DNA of 64,000 nt, from contig NZ_CP016279.1 of assembly GCF_001542625.1 (NCBI RefSeq), forward strand, positions 9,238,001 through 9,302,000. The letters run 5' to 3'. Made by a program: the position numbers and the translations under genes. Below the pieces are notes generated by a model. The model saw only the letters and a list, made by a program, of their open reading frames with translations, ran no database searches and was not told the origin of the DNA. Below, piece after piece: positions 58,279-64,000 of this stretch (its first letter is position 1; each line of letters opens with the position of its first letter). Source of the stretch: Streptomyces griseochromogenes. GTDB taxonomy: Bacteria > Actinomycetota > Actinomycetes > Streptomycetales > Streptomycetaceae.

Positions 58279-59232
58279 ATGTACGTGGAGATGCTGACCG
58301 TCCCGGACTGCCCGAACGGCCCGATGCTGCGGGAACGGCTGACCCACGCCCTCGCGGGCCGCACAGATGTGGAGCTCACCGAGCACGTGGTCGATGACCA
58401 GACGGAGGCGGAACGGCGCGGTATGCACGGCTCCCCGACGCTGCTGGTAGACGGCCGCGATCCGTTCGCCGTCCCGGGCACTGCGGCCAGCGTCTCCTGC
58501 CGCCTCTACCGTGGCACGGACGGCCGGGTCGGCGGAGCGCCCTCCGTCGAGGAATTGCGGCGGGTGCTCGCCACTCCCGCCACCGGCGGCGCGGACCGGG
58601 CGGCCGGCCGAGCCGGGCGGGGCCGTCTCGCCCCGATCGAGGGTGGCCTTCGGGCGGTGCAACAGGCCGTCCTGCGCTCCTTCGCCACCACCGGCGCCCC
58701 GCCCGAGGCCGCTGGGCTGGAGTCGACGGCCGAGCCTTTCGGCGTCCCCGCCGCCCGGGTGCTCGCCGACCTGGCCGTCGAGGACTTCCTCACCCTGGAC
58801 GACACCGGCCGAATCCAGGCCGCGTACCCGTTCTCCGCCACTGCCACCGAGCACGTCGTGCAGATCGCCGGCGGCCCGACGGTGTGGTCGATGTGCGCGA
58901 TCGACGCGCTCGGCATCCCGGTCATGCTGGGCGCCGACGCCGTCATCGCCTCCACCGACCCGGTCACCGGCGAGCCCGTCCGCGTGGAGTTCACCGGTGG
59001 AAAGACCACCTGGGAGCCGGACACCGCGGTGGTCTACTACGGCGCCCGCCCCGACACCGGCCCGGCCGCCGCCGTCTGCTGCGGCTACCTGCGCTTTTTC
59101 ACCGGGCACGCCACCGCCGAGCAGTGGACCGGGCAGCACGCCGACATCAGCGGCGCCGTCCTGGACCAGGCGGAGGCAGAGCGCCTGGGCGCGGACATCT
59201 TTGGCTCCCTGCCGACCGTACCCGCACAGTAA
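58279..59232 (+). CDS. merB: Organomercurial (alkylmercury) lyase MerB with N-terminal thioredoxin-like domain
   Basis: 317 residues, about 100 longer than typical MerB. Residues 1-90 resemble a thioredoxin-like domain (LTVPDCPNGPMLRERL, GSPTLLVDGRDPF). The C-terminal MerB domain has C206-x-x-D209 in SMCAIDALGIP and C267-C268 in AVCCGYLRFF, matching the catalytic Cys, Asp and second Cys. It breaks the C-Hg bond of organomercurials to release Hg(II). ATG 58279 follows GGAGG. It lies under the MerR promoter. No mercuric reductase gene is in the window. Confidence 0.92.
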   Translation: MYVEMLTVPDCPNGPMLRERLTHALAGRTDVELTEHVVDDQTEAERRGMHGSPTLLVDGRDPFAVPGTAASVSCRLYRGTDGRVGGAPSVEELRRVLATPATGGADRAAGRAGRGRLAPIEGGLRAVQQAVLRSFATTGAPPEAAGLESTAEPFGVPAARVLADLAVEDFLTLDDTGRIQAAYPFSATATEHVVQIAGGPTVWSMCAIDALGIPVMLGADAVIASTDPVTGEPVRVEFTGGKTTWEPDTAVVYYGARPDTGPAAAVCCGYLRFFTGHATAEQWTGQHADISGAVLDQAEAERLGADIFGSLPTVPAQ

Positions 59233-59243
59233 GCCGGACCTCG

Positions 59244-59501
59244 ATGAACCCGCCGCAACGCCGCGATCCGACCGCCCGGAAAGGAACGGCGGCGCTACTC
59301 GCCGCCATCGCCGTCGCCGTCGCAGCCATCGTCTGCTGCGCGGGACCCGCCTTGATCGTCGCCGCGGCCTCGGGCGCGCTCGCCGCCTGGCTCGGCAACT
59401 GGTGGGCGGTCACCGCCGCCGCGCTGCTGACCGCCGGGGCCGTGGCCTGGTGGCTCCGGCGCCGCCGACGGTCCTGCCGCCCACCGCGTCGCCCTCGATG
59501 A
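59244..59501 (+). CDS. MerT-like mercury transport protein (85 aa)
   Basis: 85-residue protein with two or three helices. The first carries a vicinal cysteine pair (AAIVCCAGPALIVAA, C31-C32), the hallmark of mercuric uptake proteins that hand Hg(II) into the cell; a second helix (WWAVTAAALLTAGAVAWWL) and an Arg-rich tail follow. ATG 59244 is 11 bp after the merB stop. Without MerA nearby, Hg(II) handling after lysis is unexplained here. Confidence 0.75.
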   Translation: MNPPQRRDPTARKGTAALLAAIAVAVAAIVCCAGPALIVAAASGALAAWLGNWWAVTAAALLTAGAVAWWLRRRRRSCRPPRRPR

Positions 59502-59575
59502 TCGCGATGTTCGGCCGACGGCTCACCGGCTGACTGCCATGCCACGGGTTGCCTGGCCCCGTCCCGCTCCGGAGG

Positions 59576-60148
59576 TCAGTGCCGGCTGTTGAGGAATCCG
59601 ATGACCACCGCTCCCCACCAGCACACCTGTGAGACGCCGGCTGTGACCGCGCCCCAGAGCAGGGCCAAAGGCGGAGGTGTGGGCAATGCGTGCAGGGACA
59701 TGCGGTGGGTGAGGACCTTGGACTGCAAGCCGTTCAGCGCGAGGACAAGCACGAGGAGCAGCTTGATGCGGGTGAGGTTGGAGCCGAAGTCGGGATGGAG
59801 CATGGCGCCACTGACGACCAGACCGGCCAGTCCGGCCCACACAGGGGTGTGGAGGCGTTGAGCGGTGGTCAGCGTTTCGGGCAGGGTGCACCGGCCGAGC
59901 AGCCACAGCACACCCAACCAGTCCACCACCAGCACCGCGCCGAACCCCAGCACGAGTGAGGCCAGGTGGATGAACAGCGCCGCGGTGTGCAAGGCCGGGT
60001 CGGCGCGCAGGTGGGAGGAGACCCACAGGCAGGAGGCGAGCGTGAGGCAGATCAGGAGAGCTGCGGCGCCTACGGTCCACCACGAGTCATGCAACCGCAG
60101 CGGGCGTCGCTGGGCTGCGGAGGTGGCGGTGGCAGACGGCGAAGACAC
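59576..60148 (-). CDS. Five-helix membrane protein under an iron-box-like site
   Basis: 190-residue membrane protein with about five helices: WWTVGAAALLICLTLASCLW, LFIHLASLVLGFGAVLVVDW, VWAGLAGLVVSGAMLHP, LTRIKLLLVLVLALNGLQ, LLWGAVTAGVSQVCWWG. Conserved-looking histidines sit in helices (ALFIHLAS, THRMSLH), recalling CopD- or cytochrome-b-like membrane proteins, but no firm family is recognised. GTG 60148 follows GGAG. A palindrome resembling a DtxR/IdeR box lies 30-50 bp upstream, and a second faces the ZIP gene, so metal control is likely. Confidence 0.75.
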   Translation of the reverse strand: MSSPSATATSAAQRRPLRLHDSWWTVGAAALLICLTLASCLWVSSHLRADPALHTAALFIHLASLVLGFGAVLVVDWLGVLWLLGRCTLPETLTTAQRLHTPVWAGLAGLVVSGAMLHPDFGSNLTRIKLLLVLVLALNGLQSKVLTHRMSLHALPTPPPLALLWGAVTAGVSQVCWWGAVVIGFLNSRH

Positions 60149-60176
60149 GGGGGCTCCAGACGGATCAGCAAGATAG

Positions 60177-60195
60177 AAAGGTAAGGCTTACCTAA
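60177..60195 (-). promoter_or_regulatory. Iron-box-like (DtxR/IdeR/DmdR) operator
   Basis: Core AGGTAAG-G-CTTACCT, a perfect 7-bp dyad, close to the TTAGGTTAGCCTAACCTAA-type consensus of actinobacterial iron regulators. It lies about 30 bp before the membrane protein start. Confidence 0.75.
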
Positions 60196-60296
60196 ATTCC
60201 GTTGAGTGGTCAACGGATCTGTGCAGACTCGACTGGCACGCCTCCCGAAGCGTGGCCTTGCCGAGACGTGGCCGAGATCTGACGCCGCATGACTTG

Positions 60297-60315
60297 TTAG
60301 GTATGCCTTACCTGC
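60297..60315 (+). promoter_or_regulatory. Second iron-box-like operator, ZIP side
   Basis: TTAGGTATGCCTTACCT with 5-bp AGGTA/TACCT arms, 52 bp before the ZIP start and 100 bp from the first box. Overlap with the promoter of the ZIP gene is likely. Confidence 0.7.
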
Positions 60316-60366
60316 TCTATGTTCTGCGCGCCCCTCCCCACATTCCGCAGCTACCTGGAGCGCACC

Positions 60367-61197
60367 GTGTCCGGTTCGCAGATCACTCTGCTCGGCGCCA
60401 TCGCCGGTCTCACCATCTATCTCGGCCTGCCCATCGGCCGCCTGCGCAGCGCCGCACCCCGGCTGAGGGCGGGACTCAACGCGGTGGCCATCGGAATCCT
60501 GCTCTTCCTGTTCTGGGACGTGCTCAGCGCGGCATGGGAGCCCACCGACGCCGCTCTCAGCGAGCACGACTGGGGCACGGCAGCATCCGGCGGACTGGCC
60601 CTCACCGCCGCCTTCGCCGCCGGGCTGGCGGGCCTGGTCTACTACGACCGCTGGGCCGCGCACCGCCGGAGCTCCACCACGCCCCAGTCCGAAGGCCCGG
60701 GCGCGGCCGCCGCGACCGAACTGGCCCCCAAGTCCCACTCGCAGGCCGGCAGTCTCGCGCTGATGATCGCCATCGGCATCGGCCTGCACAACTTCGCCGA
60801 GGGCCTCGCCATCGGCAACTCCGCGGCCAAGGGCGAGATCTCACTCGCGGTGCTGCTCGTCATCGGCTTCGGCCTGCACAACGCCACCGAAGGCTTCGGG
60901 ATCGTCGCCCCTTTGGCCGCTGAGGGCACCCGCCCCTCGTGGGGCACCCTCGCGCTGCTCGGGCTCATCGGCGGCGGCCCCACCTTTGTCGGCACCCTCG
61001 TGGGCCAGCACCTGGTCAACGACACGCTCTCCATCGCGTTCCTGGGGCTCGCGGGCGGCTCCATCCTCTACGTCGTCATCGAGCTCCTGGCCGTCGCCCG
61101 CCGCGCCGGCCTCAAGGAACTCACCACCTGGATGATCCTGCTCGGCGTGTTCCTCGGCTTCGCCACCGACGCCGTCGTCACCGCAGCCGGCGTCTGA
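60367..61197 (+). CDS. ZIP-family metal transporter
   Basis: 276-residue transporter of about eight helices for divalent cations (zinc, iron or manganese) into the cytosol. The two metal-binding helices are LMIAIGIGLHNFAEGLAIG and LLVIGFGLHNATEGFGIV, with the HNxxEG signatures. GTG 60367 follows CTGGAG; ATG 60319 would start almost inside the operator. The iron-box-like site upstream suggests induction under metal limitation. Confidence 0.92.
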   Translation: MSGSQITLLGAIAGLTIYLGLPIGRLRSAAPRLRAGLNAVAIGILLFLFWDVLSAAWEPTDAALSEHDWGTAASGGLALTAAFAAGLAGLVYYDRWAAHRRSSTTPQSEGPGAAAATELAPKSHSQAGSLALMIAIGIGLHNFAEGLAIGNSAAKGEISLAVLLVIGFGLHNATEGFGIVAPLAAEGTRPSWGTLALLGLIGGGPTFVGTLVGQHLVNDTLSIAFLGLAGGSILYVVIELLAVARRAGLKELTTWMILLGVFLGFATDAVVTAAGV

Positions 61198-61310
61198 CCT
61201 ACTGGCCCGTTCCGGGCCCCGTGCGGAACACCGTGTGGTCCATGTCTGGTCCACACAGGCTGATCAACAGCGTGACAGGGGCGGTCCGACATAAGACAGG
61301 GCCCATGACG
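61198..61310. other. Region between ZIP gene and att-like site
   Basis: Contains only a weak hairpin (GGCCCG/CGGGCC near 61204) and no gene. Confidence 0.4.
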
Positions 61311-61340
61311 AAGGGGCGCCCTCGGTGAGGGGCGCCCCTT
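61311..61340. terminator. Intrinsic terminator beside tRNA-Ser fragment
   Basis: Perfect 10-bp stem AAGGGGCGCC/GGCGCCCCTT, 10-nt loop, with TTTT on the plus strand. On the minus strand it lies where a tRNA-Ser terminator would be expected. Confidence 0.75.
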
Positions 61341-61364
61341 TTGATCAGCACGTTCGATGAGATG

Positions 61365-61420
61365 TGGCGGTGGGTGTGGGATTCGAACCCACGGTGACTC
61401 GCGCCACGACTGCTTTCTAG
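61365..61420 (-). other. 3' fragment of a tRNA-Ser gene (candidate att site)
   Basis: Minus-strand sequence from the anticodon loop through CCA: the variable arm GTGGC-GCGA-GTCAC, the T-arm GTGGG-TTCGAAT-CCCAC, the acceptor strand ACCCACC, discriminator G and encoded CCA fit tRNA-Ser. The 5' half (matching acceptor GGTGGGT, D-arm, anticodon 5' stem) is absent. Such 3' ends are duplicated when elements integrate into tRNA genes, so this may be an att site. Confidence 0.7.
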
Positions 61421-62060
61421 ACCGCCCAAGGGTTCACGGCCCACGGTGCGCTGACCAGGGCGTTCGCTGCCTCGGTCTGGCTCGCGTGGGCGAATCTGGC
61501 CGGAGGATGGCCACAGGGCGCTGCTGCGGCGACGACGGCATGGTGGTCCTGATGGCCAACGTGCGGACTGCTCGGTGAGGAGCGGTCGGCTGGACAAGGG
61601 CGGCCCAGTTGCTGTCCTTGGCTTCCTCTGCAGACTCGGCGTCTCGCTGACGTGCCGCGTACGCCGGTTCTCTATCAAGGCACGCCGCTGTCCAGCGTCG
61701 TTGATGTCGACGGTGGATGTCAGGCGTTCGTCTCCCGGGCCATCGGACTCGCCGGTGTCGGTGCCGCTGTCACGCTGATTCTCTGACGGCATTCCGGCGC
61801 ACCGTGCCACACGGTTTTCGTTGAAACGGCAATCCAACAGAGCGCCGCTCACGTAACCAAAAAGTAGCCGCACCCAGGGATACGTCCCTAGTCAGGAGTC
61901 GATCGCCTTAGCCGCGATGATCAATTCTTTCCATGGAGACCCGGCGAGCGCCGTGCACCCCCTCGCACTTCGCAGGGGCAGCGGCCGAATCCCCCTTCGT
62001 TGCACGCCGGAGTGGCGCCGACTTGAGGGTCTGCAACTCCCACTCCCTGTGGAGGTCTGG
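61421..62060. other. Gene-free stretch before second P450 cassette
   Basis: About 640 bp. No gene is supported; minus-strand frames (for example MPSENQRDSGTDTGESDGPG near 61790) look like low-complexity noise or a relic. The last 150 bp should contain the cassette promoter. Confidence 0.4.
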
Positions 62061-62288
62061 GTGAAAGTTGTCGTTGATCTTTCCCGATGTGCGGGGTATG
62101 CGCAGTGTGCGTTCCTGGCTCCGGAGGCGTTCCGGATGCACGGTGAGGAAGCGCTCATGTACGACCCGAACCCCGACGACGCCCGGCGCGACCAGGTGCT
62201 GCGCGCCGCGGCGGCCTGCCCGGTCCAGGCGATCCTGGTCGACCAGCTGGAGGTGCGGCACGCACCGGCGGAGGCGTCGCCGTCATGA
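62061..62288 (+). CDS. Small [3Fe-4S]-type ferredoxin, second P450 cassette
   Basis: 75-residue ferredoxin with C10-AGYAQ-C16 and C53 in ACPVQAILVD, the same spacing and length as the protein at 42942-43169. GTG 62061 follows GGAGG. It overlaps the reductase ATG by four bases (ATGA), so translation is coupled. Expected electron donor to the P450 at 63689. Confidence 0.9.
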   Translation: MKVVVDLSRCAGYAQCAFLAPEAFRMHGEEALMYDPNPDDARRDQVLRAAAACPVQAILVDQLEVRHAPAEASPS

Positions 62289-64000
62289 CCAGTGCCGACG
62301 ATTGGCAGGCGTTCAAGCGCGATGGCCGCATCGTGGTCGTCGGGGCGTCACTGGCGGGACTGCGGGCCGCGGAGGCGCTGCGCGACGAGGGCTTCACGGG
62401 ATCGCTGACCATGATCGGCGACGAGTTGGGCGAGCCCTACGACCGGCCTCCCCTGTCCAAGCAAGTACTGACCGAGTGGGTGCCGGCCGGGGGCACAGCT
62501 TTGCCCCGCCGTCGTGGCATCGATGCGGAGTGGCTGCTGGGCGTACCCGCCACCGGGCTGGACCTCGCGACGAACCACGTGCGACTCGCCGACGGACGCG
62601 AGGTTCCCTTCGACCGAGTGCTGATCTCCACCGGGGTGCGGGCCCGGCCGTGGTTCGTCGAGTCCGAGGCGGCTCTGGACGGAGTGTTCGTCGTACGTAC
62701 GCGCGAGCATGCCGAGAGCCTGCAACGAGCCCTAGCCGCCGGCCCCTCCCGCGTACTGGTCATCGGTGCCGGATTCACCGGCTCCGAGATCGCCTCCATC
62801 TGCCGCGAGCGGGACATCCCGGTGACCGTCGCCGAACTCGCGCCGGCCCCGCTGGTCGGGGCGCTGGGTGCCGTGATCGGTGAGGTTGCGGCCGACATGC
62901 AGCGCGCTCACGGCGTCGACCTGCGTTGCGGTGTCAATGTCACCCGGCTTGAGGGCGACGCGCAGGGACGATTTCGCCGCGCTCACTTCGACGACGGCAG
63001 CACGATCGACGCCGACGTGGCGGTCGTGGCACTCGGGAGCATCCGCAACACCGAGTGGCTGCGGAACTCGGGACTGGCGGCGGGCGTGTGGGGAATCACC
63101 TGCGACACGGGCTGCCGCGCCCTCGACCTCAACGGCCGCGTCACCGACGACGTATTCGCCGCGGGAGACGTGGCCCGTTGTCCGAACCCCATCTACGAAT
63201 ACCGGCTCATCTCACTGGAGCACTGGGCCAACGCCGTGGAGCAGGCCGAGGTCGCGGCACACAACATGGTCAGCGCCCAGGCGGACCACTGGCACCACCT
63301 GTCCATCCCGCTGTTCTGGTCGATCCAGTTCGGCGTCAACATCAAGTCCGTCGGCGTGCCGACCTTCGCCGACGAGGTGGCCGTCACCCAGGGATCGCTG
63401 GACGACCGCCGTTTCGTCACCGCATACGGCTATCGGGGCCGCGTCACGGCTGCCGTGAGCTTCAACAACGCCAAGTGGCTGTACCACTACCGACGGTTGA
63501 TCGAGACGGCCGCACCCTTCCCGCCCCCCTGCCCCACGCCGGACCAGCCGGCCGACATGAAACCGGTGCCCGTCGACCTCCCCGGCCCCACCCTGCTCGC
63601 TCAGGGCGCCACCGTGGTCGTCACAGGCCATGACCCGGGTGAGCGCCGCGTCACGGCCGTACACCAGCATCGGCAGGAGGAAGGCCGGGTGACCACGACC
63701 GAGACGCCCGGCACGCTGCAACGGATCTTCGACTACTCCGCCCGGGCCGACCCGTACCCGCTGTATGCCGAGTTGCGCGAGACGCCGGTGGCTCGGCAGG
63801 AGGACGGCAGCTACGTCATCAGTACCTATCACGAGATCACGGACATACTGAATGACCCGCATCTGAGCTCCGACGTGCGCAATCTGTCGCGTCCGATGCC
63901 CTCAGTCGAGGGAGGGGCCACGTCGTCGTTCATCCACATGGACCCGCCCGAGCACGATCGCCTGCGGCGGATGGCGACGCGTCACTTCGGCCCCCCGCAC
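62285..64000 (+). CDS. Ferredoxin reductase read through into cytochrome P450 (one open frame, partial)
   Basis: The reductase part (residues 1 to about 465) shows RIVVVGASLAGLRAAEAL, PYDRPPLSK, VLVIGAGFTGSEIAS, DVFAAGDVARCP and QFGVNIKSVGVP, closely matching the reductase at 43159. Where that one ends after GHSPSERRVEFVPSHA, this frame continues GHDPGERRVTAVHQHRQEEG and straight into the P450 N-terminus with no stop up to the window edge. I checked the codons from 62285 to 64000. An internal GTG (63689) with a strong ribosome site could also give a separate P450, so both fused and free forms are possible. Confidence 0.88.
   Translation, partial: MTSADDWQAFKRDGRIVVVGASLAGLRAAEALRDEGFTGSLTMIGDELGEPYDRPPLSKQVLTEWVPAGGTALPRRRGIDAEWLLGVPATGLDLATNHVRLADGREVPFDRVLISTGVRARPWFVESEAALDGVFVVRTREHAESLQRALAAGPSRVLVIGAGFTGSEIASICRERDIPVTVAELAPAPLVGALGAVIGEVAADMQRAHGVDLRCGVNVTRLEGDAQGRFRRAHFDDGSTIDADVAVVALGSIRNTEWLRNSGLAAGVWGITCDTGCRALDLNGRVTDDVFAAGDVARCPNPIYEYRLISLEHWANAVEQAEVAAHNMVSAQADHWHHLSIPLFWSIQFGVNIKSVGVPTFADEVAVTQGSLDDRRFVTAYGYRGRVTAAVSFNNAKWLYHYRRLIETAAPFPPPCPTPDQPADMKPVPVDLPGPTLLAQGATVVVTGHDPGERRVTAVHQHRQEEGRVTTTETPGTLQRIFDYSARADPYPLYAELRETPVARQEDGSYVISTYHEITDILNDPHLSSDVRNLSRPMPSVEGGATSSFIHMDPPEHDRLRRMATRHFGPPH
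63689..64000 (+). CDS. Cytochrome P450 N-terminal part (internal start, 3' end outside window)
   Basis: From GTG 63689, preceded by AGGAGGAAGG, the product starts TTTETPGTLQRIFDYSARAD and continues PYPLYAELRETPVARQEDGS, YVISTYHEITDILNDPHLSS and DPPEHDRLRRMATRHFGPPH, aligning with the first 100 residues of the P450 at 44594. It is in the same frame as the reductase. Heme and I-helix motifs lie beyond the window, so activity cannot be judged. Confidence 0.85.
   Translation, partial: MTTTETPGTLQRIFDYSARADPYPLYAELRETPVARQEDGSYVISTYHEITDILNDPHLSSDVRNLSRPMPSVEGGATSSFIHMDPPEHDRLRRMATRHFGPPH

Noticed and set aside
61365..61420. Functional tRNA-Ser gene, or a suppressor tRNA with anticodon CTA
   Set aside because: The 5' acceptor strand, D-arm and anticodon 5' stem are missing and the bases before the loop cannot pair, so this is only a fragment.

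Overview
The window looks like a Streptomyces chromosome. Base composition is very GC-rich with strong third-position GC bias, which opens long antisense frames. Starts are often GTG. The left half carries the conserved actinobacterial block rne-rplU-rpmA-obgE ... proB-proA ... nadD-LCP-rsfS-histidine phosphatase-tRNA-Ala on the minus strand, as in Streptomyces. All calls come from reading the sequence and its translations; no search was run.

Layout, left to right. 1-2 kb: a partial MFS exporter divergent from an XRE/MmyB-type regulator, then tRNA-Ala(GGC). 2.2-6.4 kb: phosphatase, rsfS, a divergent LCP/LytR_C protein, nadD and two unlisted 54-residue membrane proteins. 6.5-9.9 kb: an M48 protease and two paralogous single-pass proteins sharing an N-terminal motif. 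10-13.2 kb: proA, an unknown gene, proB. 13.3-20 kb: a cell-wall glycopolymer island (pyruvyl transferase, GT2, teichoic-acid-polymerase-like protein, cytidylyltransferase-SDR fusion) ending in a frameshifted pseudogene. 20.8-29.4 kb: PhoD phosphatase, obgE, rpmA, rplU and a 1423-residue RNase E/G. A TIGR03936 gene closes the core part at about 30.5 kb.

From 30.5 kb the content is accessory. It holds DUF805 and YihY membrane proteins, an F420/FMN-type oxidoreductase, and an amino-acid permease fused in one frame to a PP2C phosphatase and a GHKL ATPase. A lipoprotein/two-component operon follows, then a MarR gene divergent from an Old Yellow Enzyme operon with a doubled palindromic operator. 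Next come a ferredoxin-reductase-P450 cassette, a second PP2C phosphatase and an XRE-TPR regulator. A peroxidase operon (197-residue protein, DyP, catalase-like protein) ends in two overlapping micro-ORFs. GAP-family and glutamate decarboxylase genes precede a second, truncated DyP with the same two micro-ORFs. The right end has an organomercurial lyase operon, a ZIP transporter with iron-box-like palindromes, a tRNA-Ser 3' fragment that looks like an att site, and a second ferredoxin-reductase-P450 cassette whose last two genes have no stop between them.

The strongest candidates for something undescribed are (1) the DyP-linked micro-ORF pair, present twice plus a third fragment, with a shared C-terminal SExEWV motif; (2) the permease-phosphatase-ATPase fusion; and (3) the reductase-P450 read-through. 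Several accessory or island genes also lack a normal start codon where family conservation says one should be.
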